Shown piece by piece: positions 1 through 8,605 of a stretch of 64,000 bases of DNA. The position numbers and the translations under genes are program-made. This DNA comes from Actinomycetota bacterium (GTDB lineage: Bacteria; Actinomycetota; Thermoleophilia; Gaiellales; Gaiellaceae). How positions within the stretch are numbered: the stretch's first letter is position 1; each line of letters starts with the position of its first letter. Below the pieces are notes generated by a model. That model saw nothing but the letters and a program-made list of their open reading frames with translations, did no database searches and was not told the DNA's origin. The stretch is from assembly GCA_003132665.1 (NCBI GenBank), contig PKYN01000016.1:62001-126000 (forward strand), written 5' to 3'.

Positions 1-729
1 CTCGTCATCGAGCGGTGGCAGGTCCTTCTCCATGATCTCTTTCACGGTCACCTTCACGGTGCTCGTGCTGCCATCGGTGAGGAAGAAGGGAATCTCGCGG
101 CTCTCACCGGCCTCTGCCCCGATCAGCCCCTGCTCGAGCTCGCGAGTCAGCTTGCCCGCACCGAGCTCGACGACCTGATCGCGGCTCTCCTCTTCGCCCT
201 CGCTGACGAAATCGACGACGAGCGTGTCCCCGAGCTGTACCGACCTTCCCTCGACCGGCACGAGCTGGGCGACGCTTGCGCGGAGGGCGTCGAGCTCGCG
301 CTCGAGCAGACCGTCCGGAATCTCCGCCTCGCCCTTGCCGACCTCGAGCTTGCGCCAGTCGGCCAGCTTGGGCAGCGGCTGCAGTTCGAACTCGGCGCTG
401 AAGCTCCAGCCCGAATCGGTTGAGACAGGCAGCTCGTAGTCGAACTTCGGCTCCGACACCGGGCGCAGGCGCTTGCTCGCCACAGCCGCACGGAGCCAGC
501 CGCCGACATGCGTCTCGACAGCTTCGGTGTAGATGCGCTCCTTGCCTAACCGGCGCACGAGTATCGGCATCGGCACCTTGCCGGCGCGAAATCCGGGCAC
601 CTTCGTGCGCTCGGCCAGGTCGGCGCCGGCGTGCTCGACTGCATGCTTGATGTCAGCGCTCGGCACTTCGACCGTCAGACGCACACGGTCCTGGGCGAGC
701 TCGGCTACGTTCGTCTCCACGCACCGCAT
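1..729 (-). CDS. tig: trigger factor, N-terminal part (cut by window edge)
   Basis: Ribosome-associated chaperone with peptidyl-prolyl isomerase activity that binds nascent chains at the exit tunnel. The 243 visible residues begin MRCVETNVAELAQDRV and include the ribosome-binding signature VPGFRAGKVP near residue 45, followed by the domain linker and an FKBP-type PPIase segment (QLGDTLVVDFVSEG, then GAEAGESREIPFF). The reading frame stays open to base 1, so the C-terminal substrate-binding arms lie outside the window. The ATG at 729 puts the ribosome-binding domain at the expected distance. It is transcribed in the same direction as the GGDEF/HD-GYP gene, whose stop lies 47 bp upstream of this start. 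Confidence 0.93.
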   Translation of the reverse strand, partial: MRCVETNVAELAQDRVRLTVEVPSADIKHAVEHAGADLAERTKVPGFRAGKVPMPILVRRLGKERIYTEAVETHVGGWLRAAVASKRLRPVSEPKFDYELPVSTDSGWSFSAEFELQPLPKLADWRKLEVGKGEAEIPDGLLERELDALRASVAQLVPVEGRSVQLGDTLVVDFVSEGEEESRDQVVELGAGKLTRELEQGLIGAEAGESREIPFFLTDGSTSTVKVTVKEIMEKDLPPLDDE

Positions 730-776
730 TCAAGCAGAGCCGGCCCGGCCGCCGTCGGATTCCTCGGCGCGGCTTC

Positions 777-3506
777 CTAGGCGAGCAACTCGAGGCGCTC
801 GCCGTCGGACAGCTCCAGGTAGCCGCCGGCCTCGACCTCGTTGGTCAGGATGTTCTCGGCACAGCGCGCGCAGCGCGGGCAGAACTGCTTACCGGCGCCG
901 AAGCGCAGCTGCTCGAGTGCCTCGGCGACCGGACGCTGGGCCTGATAGATGCGAGTCGTGAGTATCGAATCGAGCGCGTCGGCGACGTGGATGATGCGGG
1001 CGCCCAGCGGGATGTCCTCGCCGGCGAGACTGTCCGGGTAGCCACTGCCGTCCCAGCGCTCGTGGTGGTGACGGATCGCGGGCACCGCGTCGGCGAGGAA
1101 GCCGAGCCGCTCGATGATGCGCGCCCCCTCGTCGGCGTGCTTGCGCATCACTCCCCACTCCTCGAGGCTCAGGCGGGCTGGCTTGAGCAGGATCGAGTCG
1201 GGAATGGCGAGCTTGCCGATGTCGTGGAAGAGCGCGGCGTGACCGAGCAGGTCGAGCTCCGGCTCCGAGAGCTCCAGCTCGCGTCCGATGGCCAGCGCCA
1301 GCTTCTGAACACGGCGCGAGTGTCCGGCGGTGTAGGAGTCGCGAGCATCGACCGTGGCCGACAGGCTTTCCATCGCGGCGGTAGAGCGCTCGCGCAACAG
1401 CTGGTTGGCCTCGGCCAGGGAGACGTTCTGCTTCTTGATCATCTCGGCTGCCGTGCGCAGCCTGCGCGCGCTGCCTTGCGTGTGGTTCAGGTAGGCCTCC
1501 TGAGTGCGGCGGATGAGCACCAGCGGGAGCGCGAAGACGAGCAGCGCATAGGCGTGCATCGAGCCGTAGCCGATGACCATCGCCGCCGCCACCGCGCCGT
1601 AGACGAGGTAGTGACCGGTCATCCACGAGAAGCGGTCGCGCCAGAGCGCCCACCAGCTCTGTCCCGACTCCAGCGCCAAGGCCAGCGCCAGCAAGCCGGT
1701 GTTGAGGACGAAGTAGATGCCCGCGGCAGCCAGCGCCGCCGGAACCACTCTGATGTCGTGCGAGCCGAGCGGTAGCGCAAAAACGAGCTCGTAGGCGCCG
1801 ACCGCTCCGAGCGTCGAGAGAGTGAGCGCACCGACGTTGAAGAGCGGCTGATGCAGCGGCGAGCGGCGAGCGCCCCAGTCGACGAGCGCCGCGACAAACG
1901 CCGCCGCAAGCGCGATCCGAGCGCCGAAAAGCGAGGCTCCGGCGATCGCGCCCACAGCGGTGACCGAGATCGACGAATCGTCCGTCTCGATCGCCAGCAC
2001 CTGGCCAATCGCTATCAGGGCCACGAGCGCGCACATTCCGACCAGATCGCGGCTCGAGCCGAATACGGCGCCCGCTGCGCCCCCGGCAACGCCGGTGACC
2101 GTGAGCACGCCGATCAGCCACATCAGAGGGCGTGGAACATCGAGGACGCTCAGCCACTCGCGCGCCCGAACTCGCCGGCGCTCTTTTCGAGGCCTGATCG
2201 CCGCAGCCGCCGGTAGTGGAGTGACGTACTCGCCGTCCTCGGGGATCACGACGGCAGCGGCCTTCGCAGGCTCGATCAGCAACCCCAGCTCAGTCGAAGC
2301 GGCGACAACGCGGTTTCGGCCCTGGAGCTTGGCTCGATAAACGGCCAGGTCGGCATGGTGGATGAGATCGGTCTGCGTCACTCCGTCGGCGGGGAAGGAA
2401 GACACGCCGATCGACACGGTCGCCCGAATCGGTTCGGGCACCGTCTCTACCTGGAACAGTCGCTCGGCCACCTCGCGCCGGATTCGCTCGGCGATCTCGA
2501 GCGCGTCCTCGAGCGGCGTCTCCGGCAAGAGCACGCTGAACTCCTCTCCGCCGAAGCGCGCCGGCACATCCTCGATGCGAAGGCTGGCTCGGAAGACCTC
2601 TGCGACGCCCCTGATCACGCCGTCACCGGCCAGGTGGCCGTAGTTGTTGTTGACCTCACGCAGCAGATCGAGGTCGACCATCATCAGCGCCAGGGGCCGG
2701 TGTCGGCGCCGCGCCCGCTCCAGCACCTCGGCGAAGACGAGCCCGAAGTAGCGCGCGTTGTACAGGCCGGTCTTCGGATCGACGCGAACCTCCGCCTCCA
2801 GCGCCGGCACCGACAACGAACGCTGGATCAGCGTCAACGGCACGAGCGCGAAGGGAACGAGCACGGGGTTGAAGCGCCAGAAGGCGGCGACGGCGATCCC
2901 GACCGAGACGAGCACGAGGTCGGGCGCGTAGTTGATCGGAGAGAAGACGCCGAGCTCGCGGAAGCTGTGACCGCGAGCCAGGTGAACGACCTCGTCCAGG
3001 AGAAGGTGATTGACGATGACAAAGACGGCGCTCGCAGCGGCGGCCGCAAGCACGTCGTGCAATCGGCTGGAGATCATTCCCGTCTCGGGCAGGTAGCGGT
3101 AGACGGCGCTGGCGGCCAGGATCGAGAGCATCGAGTCGCAGGTGTTGAAGATCTGGATGTACCAGGGTCGTCGCTCCCTGAGCCAGTCCGGAACGAACTG
3201 CGCGACGGCCACGATCACGGCCAGCTCCGGCGGTAGGAGAAGCACGGCGGCGATCACGAAGACGATGTCGATTGCATAGCCCTCGTTCTTAGGCGTGACC
3301 ACGACGAGCAGGTGCGCAATACCGGCCAGGGCGGCCAGGATGGCGAAGGTCGCCCAGGGCTCGTCGCGCCCGGTGCCAAGGCGGGATAGAAGCGGAGCCA
3401 GCACGACCACCGTGCCGCTCAGCACGAAGAAGAAGAAAACGGCGGCGCGCGGCGGCAACCACGCGCGGGACGCCTGTCCATCCGCCGCTGGGTTGCGGCC
3501 ATCCAT
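777..3506 (-). CDS. membrane GGDEF and HD-GYP dual-domain protein
   Basis: Predicted cyclic-di-GMP enzyme carrying both a synthesis and a degradation domain. Residues 20-225 hold about six hydrophobic segments. A GGDEF domain follows (about 240-400), with the active-site loop GGEEF near residue 318, so diguanylate cyclase activity is plausible. A second multi-pass membrane block (about 460-680) leads to an HD-GYP phosphodiesterase domain with HSRRV near 730, HDIGKLAIPD near 765 and HHERWDGSGYPD near 820. The 909-residue order TM-GGDEF-TM-HD-GYP is a large two-sensor architecture. The end is odd: the usual QFDP of HD-GYP domains reads QFCPRCARC, followed by about 25 extra residues. In vivo direction of activity cannot be told from sequence. 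Confidence 0.9.
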   Translation of the reverse strand: MDGRNPAADGQASRAWLPPRAAVFFFFVLSGTVVVLAPLLSRLGTGRDEPWATFAILAALAGIAHLLVVVTPKNEGYAIDIVFVIAAVLLLPPELAVIVAVAQFVPDWLRERRPWYIQIFNTCDSMLSILAASAVYRYLPETGMISSRLHDVLAAAAASAVFVIVNHLLLDEVVHLARGHSFRELGVFSPINYAPDLVLVSVGIAVAAFWRFNPVLVPFALVPLTLIQRSLSVPALEAEVRVDPKTGLYNARYFGLVFAEVLERARRRHRPLALMMVDLDLLREVNNNYGHLAGDGVIRGVAEVFRASLRIEDVPARFGGEEFSVLLPETPLEDALEIAERIRREVAERLFQVETVPEPIRATVSIGVSSFPADGVTQTDLIHHADLAVYRAKLQGRNRVVAASTELGLLIEPAKAAAVVIPEDGEYVTPLPAAAAIRPRKERRRVRAREWLSVLDVPRPLMWLIGVLTVTGVAGGAAGAVFGSSRDLVGMCALVALIAIGQVLAIETDDSSISVTAVGAIAGASLFGARIALAAAFVAALVDWGARRSPLHQPLFNVGALTLSTLGAVGAYELVFALPLGSHDIRVVPAALAAAGIYFVLNTGLLALALALESGQSWWALWRDRFSWMTGHYLVYGAVAAAMVIGYGSMHAYALLVFALPLVLIRRTQEAYLNHTQGSARRLRTAAEMIKKQNVSLAEANQLLRERSTAAMESLSATVDARDSYTAGHSRRVQKLALAIGRELELSEPELDLLGHAALFHDIGKLAIPDSILLKPARLSLEEWGVMRKHADEGARIIERLGFLADAVPAIRHHHERWDGSGYPDSLAGEDIPLGARIIHVADALDSILTTRIYQAQRPVAEALEQLRFGAGKQFCPRCARCAENILTNEVEAGGYLELSDGERLELLA

Positions 3507-3539
3507 ACGATTTATCGTCGTCGTCTGGCGGTTAATTCT

Positions 3540-5294
3540 TTAGGGCGCTGGAGCAAGAAGCGGATCGAGACGCAGGGCCGCGAAATCGGACTGCGTGAGC
3601 AGGTTGCCCTTCAAGCTCTTGTCGCCCTGGGCCACTGCCTCGTTACGCAGATCGGTCTGGCTCTGCGCCGTCCAGGCGGAGTCGATGATCGAGACCGAAG
3701 TCCACCACTTCGTCTCCCAGGCGACGGACGTCCACCACTTGGCCTCCTGAGAAGCCGACGTCCACCACTTCGCCTCCCAGCTGGCAGAGTCCCAGCTCGA
3801 ATTGGCGGTTACCGTCTTCGTCCACTTGTCGCCGTCGAAGTAGGGAATCGAGCTGACCGACCAGTTATAGGCGAGGAAGCTGTTCAGCGCCGCGTTCGGG
3901 TTGGGAAGCGTGCCGCCGAGCAGGCTCGCGGACTTGCTGGCGTTGAGCTCACCCACGCCGAGCGAGCCCGCTATGGCAGCCGGCGTCTGTTCCGAGCCGA
4001 GCATGAGCGCGCCCTTGACCTGATCGGGCGTCAGCTCCGGATGCAGGGCGAGAAGCTGGGCGGCTGCGCCGGCCACCACGGGGGCGGCAAACGAGGTGCC
4101 CGACAGCTGGAGATAGCCGGGGCTGAAAACGTTGCCCGGGAACTCACTGAGCAGCGTCGAGGAAGGCGATACCGCGCCGATCATGTAGCGACCGGCGGCA
4201 CCGATATCGGGCTTGGCGAATCCGTCGAGGGTGTAGCCCCAGGTCGACCAGGGTGCTGCGGTGTCGTCCGAGCGACTGAGGGTGCCCTTGTTGTCGAGCG
4301 CACCGACGCTGATCACGAAGGGATCGTTCGCGGGCGCGTAGCGCACCGCGGTCGATTGACCGCCGACGCCGTAATTGCCCGCCGCCGTCACGACGACGAC
4401 GCCCGAGAACCAGAGTTTCTCGACCGCCTTGTCGAGCGGATCGTTGACGAAGTGGCTGGGTGTGGTCGAGTGCAGCGAGAAGTTCGCGACCTTGATGTTG
4501 TACTGATCGTGGTGATCGACGATCCACTGGGCCGCGGCGATCACGTCGCTCGTTGTTGCAACGCCCTGGTCGTTGATTACGTCGAGCGAAATCAGCTTTC
4601 CGTTCGGCGCGGCGCCGACATGATTTGCGCCGACACCGGCGAGGATCGAGCTCACGAAGGTTCCGTGGCCGTCCCCGTCACCGGCCGAGTTAGGCGCCAG
4701 GCTGCACAGATTCACCTGCGGGATAAGCAGGCGATTCGCCATGTCGGGAACGCGAGTGTCCACGCCCGAGTCGATGACGGCGATGGTCGGCGTCGGCGGC
4801 GCCGGGTTCCACTGGTAGGTCCAGAGATGCGCGATTCCGCTCTGGTACGGCCAGAGTTGAATGTTGGAGTAGTTGTCGAAGGCGGTCTTCTCGAGCGTGG
4901 CGTCGAGACTGACGGTGAGGCCAGAGACCTTCGCCAGCGTCGAAACGCGTACCGCCGGCAGAGTGACGGCGACGCCGCCCAACAGCGGAAGCTGCTTGCG
5001 CAGTGTGCCGGTTCCGTAACCGTCCTTGACCGCGCTCGCCGTCTTGAAGGCGCTGGTCGCGCCGGCGACGGCCTTGTCGCTGAGGATGATCATCAGCTCG
5101 CTCTTCGCGGGGCTCGACTTCGCGTCGGCGAGCAGAATCGGGTCTATAACGGTAGTCGCGGCGGCCGCATTGCCTATCCAGGAAAGCGCAACGAGGCAGA
5201 CGGCGAGCAGGCCGATCGTCTTCGCAAGAAAATGGCGCGGAGCGAGTGCGGCAGAGGGCGTGCGCCTATCGATACCGTCGGTTATCACGGTCAA
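3540..5294 (-). CDS. secreted S8 family serine peptidase with Trp-rich C-terminal repeats
   Basis: Subtilisin-like protease, probably exported. The N-terminus has a basic stretch, then a hydrophobic segment (LAKTIGLLAVCLVALSWIG) ending in an Ala-rich cleavage site near residue 46. The catalytic triad is visible: Asp in IAVIDSGVDT (about 172), His in GDGHGTF (about 210) and Ser in SGTSFAAP (about 398). Residues 60-135 look like an inhibitor/propeptide region. After the catalytic domain comes a run of short Trp-rich units (EAKWWTS, EAKWWTS, ETKWWTS, about 500-535) of unknown role, perhaps wall or substrate binding. The ATG at 5294 has an AAGGAGGAG ribosome site upstream. 584 residues. Confidence 0.92.
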   Translation of the reverse strand: MTVITDGIDRRTPSAALAPRHFLAKTIGLLAVCLVALSWIGNAAAATTVIDPILLADAKSSPAKSELMIILSDKAVAGATSAFKTASAVKDGYGTGTLRKQLPLLGGVAVTLPAVRVSTLAKVSGLTVSLDATLEKTAFDNYSNIQLWPYQSGIAHLWTYQWNPAPPTPTIAVIDSGVDTRVPDMANRLLIPQVNLCSLAPNSAGDGDGHGTFVSSILAGVGANHVGAAPNGKLISLDVINDQGVATTSDVIAAAQWIVDHHDQYNIKVANFSLHSTTPSHFVNDPLDKAVEKLWFSGVVVVTAAGNYGVGGQSTAVRYAPANDPFVISVGALDNKGTLSRSDDTAAPWSTWGYTLDGFAKPDIGAAGRYMIGAVSPSSTLLSEFPGNVFSPGYLQLSGTSFAAPVVAGAAAQLLALHPELTPDQVKGALMLGSEQTPAAIAGSLGVGELNASKSASLLGGTLPNPNAALNSFLAYNWSVSSIPYFDGDKWTKTVTANSSWDSASWEAKWWTSASQEAKWWTSVAWETKWWTSVSIIDSAWTAQSQTDLRNEAVAQGDKSLKGNLLTQSDFAALRLDPLLAPAP

Positions 5295-5534
5295 CTCCTC
5301 CTTGAGAACTGCGGCAGCGAGGGCCTGGTCGGGGGGACTGCCGCTCGCTACGTACTCCTGTCTCGAAGGTACCCCGCAGATAACGTTCCCATACTCACCC
5401 GGAAGAGTGAGCGACCCGCCTACTAGGGGGAAATCAAGGCTGATCTACTCATTTCGAGGGATTTAGAGGCGGAACGAGTGGTTCGCACGGCAAGTAGGCG
5501 CAGTCCCCTTAACCGGCTCTCCTTCAGGCGCCGC
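5295..5534. other. gene-free leader region of the S8 peptidase
   Basis: 240 bp between the peptidase start and repeat family 1 copy 1. On the minus strand it holds two possible hairpins (ctcac/gtgag around 5400 and gcggcag/ctgccgc around 5305-5335, close to the ribosome site). No match to a riboswitch class was recognised. Confidence 0.5.
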
Positions 5535-5712
5535 CGCGACCGACCTGCGCGGGCGCGGCTCACAGACGCCATTCCCCGGCCTCTCCGCTCCGAACACTGA
5601 TCACAACCACGGTCAGCCGAGAGCGTTTCTACGCGCCGAAGGCGCGGTGACTCGTGCACAGAGGTCATCCCGCGAAAAGTCTTCGCCGGCCTAGCCGGCG
5701 GACTTTTCGCGG
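5535..5712 (-). repeat. dispersed structured repeat, family 1, copy 1
   Basis: Read in the direction of tRNA-Arg transcription, it begins 5 nt past the tRNA 3' end with a 12-bp hairpin (ccgcgaaaagtc at 5670-5681 pairing with gacttttcgcgg at 5701-5712, enclosing gccggc-cta-gccggc). It continues with a region conserved in the copies at 6775-6970 and 41114-41307. On the plus strand the shared blocks are cgcgaccgac, gcgggcgcggctcac, acgccat, cactgatcacaaccacgg, gcgcggtgactcgt and aggtcat. The start is set at the cgcgaccgac block. No protein is evident in any frame. Confidence 0.8.
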
Positions 5713-5717
5713 ACGAA

Positions 5718-5789
5718 CGGCCCCGGGAGGAATCGAACCTCCGCGCACGGATTCGAAGTCCGTCGCTCTATCCACTGAGCTACGGGGCC
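5718..5789 (-). tRNA. tRNA-Arg (anticodon TCG)
   Basis: Cloverleaf visible on the minus strand: acceptor stem ggccccg/cggggcc, D-stem gctc/gagc, anticodon stem acgga/tccgt with loop cttcgaa (anticodon TCG), T-stem ggagg/cctcc with loop ttcgatt. The discriminator is G and CCA is not encoded. Repeat family 1 copy 1 follows 5 nt downstream. Confidence 0.95.
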
Positions 5790-5953
5790 CGAACGGGAGT
5801 ATGCCCGAGCGCGAGCTTGCGCTTGCTTCTCGACCGCCCAGAAAACGCACGGCACTAGGGAGCCTGCCCGAGGTCGAGTGTGGGGATTGCCGTACCGACG
5901 AAGCAGTGCTCGCCGTTGATACTCGAGCAACATCGCCGGAAATGGGAGGAAGC

Positions 5954-6601
5954 ATGGAAGCGCCCGTTCGTTCTAGATATCCCGCTCGCCTCGAGGGTGA
6001 GCTCGCGCCCGAGCTCAACCGCTGGCTGTGGCTCGTCAAGTGGTTGCTCTTGATCCCGCACTACATAGTGCTCGTGTTCCTCTGGATCGGATTCATCGGA
6101 GTGAGCGTGATCGCCTTCTTCGCGATTCTCTTCACGGGGCGCTATCCGCGCGGGCTGTTCGACTTCAACGTCGGCGTACTGCGCTGGAGCTGGCGAGTCG
6201 GCTTCTATGGTTACTCGGCTTTAGGCACCGACCAGTATCCGCCCTTCACGCTCAAGCCCGTGCCCGACTACCCGGCTACGTTCGAGATCGAGTATCCGGA
6301 GCGCCTCTCACGCGGGCTGGTTCTGGTCAAGTGGTGGCTGCTGGCGATCCCGCAGTACCTGATCCTTGCCCTCTTCGAGGGCGGCGGCGGCCCACGCTTC
6401 TGCGGCGGACTGATCGGCCTGCTGGTCCTGATCTCGGCAATCGTGCTGCTCTTCCGCAGGCGCTACCCGCGCGATCTCTTCGACTTCGTCATGGGAATGA
6501 ACCGCTGGGTCATGCGGGTGATCGCCTACGCCGCGCTGATGCGCGACGAATATCCGCCCTTCCGCCTCGACATGGGCGCGAAGGAACCGGTGCCGGAATA
6601 A
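5954..6601 (+). CDS. DUF4389 domain membrane protein
   Basis: 215-residue integral membrane protein made of two related halves, each reading roughly YPxRLxRGLxLVKWxLxIPxYxxL then a hydrophobic stretch, RYPRxLFDFxxGxxRWxxRV and DxYPPF, the pattern of DUF4389 proteins. About four membrane segments (residues 27-60 and 125-170 are most hydrophobic). Function unknown. The ATG at 5954 is preceded by GGGAGGA; an in-frame ATG at 5942 is possible but leaves no ribosome site. A long hairpin follows the stop codon. Confidence 0.88.
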   Translation: MEAPVRSRYPARLEGELAPELNRWLWLVKWLLLIPHYIVLVFLWIGFIGVSVIAFFAILFTGRYPRGLFDFNVGVLRWSWRVGFYGYSALGTDQYPPFTLKPVPDYPATFEIEYPERLSRGLVLVKWWLLAIPQYLILALFEGGGGPRFCGGLIGLLVLISAIVLLFRRRYPRDLFDFVMGMNRWVMRVIAYAALMRDEYPPFRLDMGAKEPVPE

Positions 6602-6610
6602 AACAGGGGG

Positions 6611-6667
6611 CGGTGAGCCCGGTTACGCGACCGAGTCGCCGAGCGAGGCGATCGGCCGGGCTCACCG
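6611..6667 (+). terminator. long hairpin after the DUF4389 gene
   Basis: Perfect 12-bp stem cggtgagcccgg (6611-6622) and ccgggctcaccg (6656-6667). The 33-nt loop holds a smaller hairpin (cgccgagcgaggcg). It lies 9 nt after the stop codon and is followed by tctatcctt. Probably the terminator of the DUF4389 transcript. Confidence 0.65.
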
Positions 6668-6684
6668 TCTATCCTTCCAGGGCC

Positions 6685-6769
6685 GCGGGCGTGGCGGAAC
6701 TGGTAGACGCGACGGGTTTAGGTCCCGTTGGGCCAAGTGCCTGTGGAGGTTCGAGTCCTCTCGCCCGCA
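6685..6769 (+). tRNA. tRNA-Leu (anticodon TAG)
   Basis: Class II tRNA with a long variable arm. Acceptor gcgggcg/cgcccgc, anticodon stem acggg/cccgt with loop tttaggt (TAG), T-arm gaggttcgagtcctc. The discriminator is A and no CCA is encoded. The hairpin of repeat family 1 copy 2 starts 5 nt downstream. Confidence 0.95.
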
Positions 6770-6774
6770 ATTCT

Positions 6775-6970
6775 CCGCGAAGAGTCCGCCCGCTCCGCGG
6801 GCGTCGACTCTTCGCGGTATGACCTTGGTGTACGAGTCACCGCGCCCTTCGGCGCGAGTGCCTCGTCTGCTCCTAGGAGCGTGCTCGGCTCGCCGTGGTT
6901 GTGGTCAGTGCTCGGGGTGAGCCAGCCAGGGGATGGCGTTTTGTGAGCCGCGCCCGCCATGTCGGTCGCG
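6775..6970 (+). repeat. dispersed structured repeat, family 1, copy 2
   Basis: Starts with a 12-bp hairpin, ccgcgaagagtc (6775-6786) with gactcttcgcgg (6806-6817), enclosing cgcccgctccgcgggcg. The conserved part of about 150 nt follows: tatgacc, acgagtcaccgcgcc, ctcgtctgctcctaggagc (which contains the palindrome gctcctaggagc), ttgtggtcagtg, gatggcgtttt, gtgagccgcgcccg and gtcggtcgcg. Same orientation relative to its upstream gene (tRNA-Leu) as the other two copies. A small stem gcggc/gccgc followed by ttt sits at 6971-6993 and could end a transcript of the element. Confidence 0.82.
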
Positions 6971-7439
6971 GCGGCAAGAAGAAAAGCCGCTTTCCCACCG
7001 ACACAAGTCGCCAGGCTTTTTTGCGGCTAGCGGTGGCACGCCCGGTCGCGGCGGAAGGGGGAGCAACCGCCGCGACCCGAGCGAGCTAGCACCGTTCTCG
7101 ACTCGCCCGAGGAGTCGTGCCTTCGCACGAGTCGAAATGCCACCTTCCGGCGTAGTTGCCGCGGGGAAACCGCTCGGATTGACCGAGACAGGCTCGAGGG
7201 AACTTGGCGCTACGACGGGATGGCGACGGCATATCAACGGGTGGGCAGCGGAGCCGGTGCATGTCGAACCATGTCTGGAATTTGTCAATTCGCAATCCCC
7301 CGCACGAGTATTTCCCGATCACTAGCGGGCGCGACACGCGGGATCACCCCTGAATTCGCAGCGCGCTCTGAGGGGTGGGCCGGGCCGAAGGGCTATCGGA
7401 GGGTGCCCCGAAATGGTCGAGGCGTTACGCTTGAAGCAC
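6971..7439. other. gene-free stretch between tRNA-Leu and tRNA-Arg(TCT)
   Basis: About 470 bp with no coding sequence that resembles a protein. It begins with the terminator-like stem at 6971-6993 and a second short T-run (aggcttttttgcgg, about 7012-7025). No tmRNA, RNase P RNA or SRP RNA signature was found. Confidence 0.5.
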
Positions 7440-7511
7440 GCGCCTGTAGCTCAGCGGAAGAGCGGCGGCCTTCTAAGCCGCGGGTCGGGGGTTCGAATCC
7501 CTCCAGGCGCG
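7440..7511 (+). tRNA. tRNA-Arg (anticodon TCT)
   Basis: Acceptor gcgcctg/caggcgc, D-stem gctc/gagc, anticodon stem gcggc/gccgc with loop cttctaa (TCT), T-stem ggggg/ccctc with loop ttcgaat. No encoded CCA. It is the only tRNA in the window without a family 1 or 2 repeat at its 3' end. Confidence 0.95.
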
Positions 7512-7653
7512 CTCTCGACGCACTGGAACGACGCTGGACTGCAGGACGCTTCGGATGCATTGCTTGTTGAGTACGTGAGTACTGCCCTACGCTCGGCATC
7601 CTTTGCCTCCTTTGCCAGCGCCGCCCGGCCGAAGCCTCTATTCCAAGAATCGC

Positions 7654-7806
7654 TCTCGCTTTCTCGGGGCGCCGCTGGCGGTGCGAGCCGGAGAGCACAG
7701 TGTTTCCACACGGGCTCGTAGAGGATCGTGCCGCCAGCGGCGCCAGGCGGGCTTCGGGAGGCCAGTCGCGCCTGGCCGCACAGAGCTGCCGGCCGAGCAA
7801 GCGAGA
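7654..7806 (-). repeat. inverted-repeat element, family 2, copy a
   Basis: Bounded by tctcgctttctcgg (from 7654) and ccgagcaagcgaga (to 7806), a 14-bp terminal inverted repeat with one mismatch. Inside is a second perfect stem, ggcgccgctggcgg with ccgccagcggcgcc. Over 90% of the left two thirds matches copy f (14916-15067). It ends 2 nt from the 3' end of tRNA-His. Strand is given relative to that tRNA. Confidence 0.82.
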
Positions 7807-7808
7807 GG

Positions 7809-7882
7809 GGTGACCGGTGGGATTCGAACCCACGACCACCGGGACCACAACCCGGGGCTCTACCAACTGAGCTACGGCCACC
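7809..7882 (-). tRNA. tRNA-His (anticodon GTG)
   Basis: Acceptor gtggccg/cggtcac with one G-T pair, plus the extra 5' G (G-1, base 7882) facing discriminator C, which is diagnostic of tRNA-His. Anticodon stem ccggg/cccgg with loop ttgtggt (GTG). T-arm gtgggttcgaatcccac. No encoded CCA. Family 2 copy a lies immediately downstream. Confidence 0.95.
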
Positions 7883-7958
7883 GCGCGTCGGACAGTGTAG
7901 TACGCGCAGGCCGACTCCTGGCGCAAAGGCCGGATTATCGGCGCCTATCCGACCAGTG

Positions 7959-8501
7959 CTAGCGGCGGACGCCGAAGTCGGCCGTCACGATCGTCGCGGC
8001 CTGGTCTTGGTAAGAGCCGGGTGCGTCCGACGAGTACACGGCAGAAAGGCCAATCTCGCGCCATTTCGCGCTGAGCAGGTTGGCGCGATGAGGTGGACTG
8101 TTCATCCACATCTCTACTGCTCGCTTGGCAGTCAGGCTGGGAGAGGCCCAGACGAGGTTCTCGCCGACCGCCCAGTATCTGTGACCGCTCGCTGAGTAAT
8201 AGGACTTGATCCGCTGCCAGAAGACCGACCCGTTGGCCGACTCGTGGGCGAAGTATCCATCGGTCGCCATCGAGCGGGAGTGATTCGCCGCCGCTCTGGT
8301 AAGGGAGGACGATCGCACCAACGGCTTCAGGCCATGTTGTGCGCGGACACGGTTCACTTCGCGCACGACCTGGGAGTCGAGTCCCGAAACGGAAGTCACT
8401 CGGGCGCGGGACGAAGCCGAATTCGCTACCGGGATGGCGAGCAGGCAAAGCAAGACAGCGCCAACGGCGCACGTCGCAACTCGTCCCTTTCTCTGGACCA
8501 T
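7959..8501 (-). CDS. secreted CAP (SCP/PR1) domain protein
   Basis: 180 residues: a signal peptide (hydrophobic ATCAVGAVLLCLLAIPVANSAS, residues 8-30) and one CAP domain. Family motifs present are VREVNRVRAQHGLKPL, HSRSMATDGYFAH (first His), GENLVWA and MWMNSPPHRANLLSAKWREIGL (second His). The two histidines and the GEN glutamate fit the CAP cavity site. Extracellular; molecular role unknown. The ATG at 8501 is used; the GTG one codon upstream is equally possible. Stands alone between tRNA-His and the AI-2E-type permease. Confidence 0.9.
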   Translation of the reverse strand: MVQRKGRVATCAVGAVLLCLLAIPVANSASSRARVTSVSGLDSQVVREVNRVRAQHGLKPLVRSSSLTRAAANHSRSMATDGYFAHESANGSVFWQRIKSYYSASGHRYWAVGENLVWASPSLTAKRAVEMWMNSPPHRANLLSAKWREIGLSAVYSSDAPGSYQDQAATIVTADFGVRR

Positions 8502-8605
8502 CACGAACGCAAGATCGGCGTCGAGGCGTCACCCTCGTATCCTCCGAAGCGGGCAACACGATCGCTCGAAAAGGGGATTCTTGCGAGCGCCCGAGGCGCC
8601 GCGTA

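Noticed and set aside
889-2157. Long open frame on the minus strand overlapping the GGDEF/HD-GYP gene
   Set aside because: Arg/Pro/Ala-rich shadow frame with no domain, caused by high GC; the annotated frame has clear GGEEF and HD-GYP motifs.
4041-5426. 461-residue plus-strand frame opposite the S8 peptidase
   Set aside because: Antisense of a well-supported protease gene; composition is typical of GC-driven shadow frames.
5295-5470. Possible riboswitch before the S8 peptidase
   Set aside because: Hairpins exist but no known aptamer core (c-di-GMP, cobalamin and others) could be matched.
6971-7439. Possible stable RNA (tmRNA, RNase P RNA, SRP RNA) between tRNA genes
   Set aside because: None of the conserved core sequences of these RNAs could be found.
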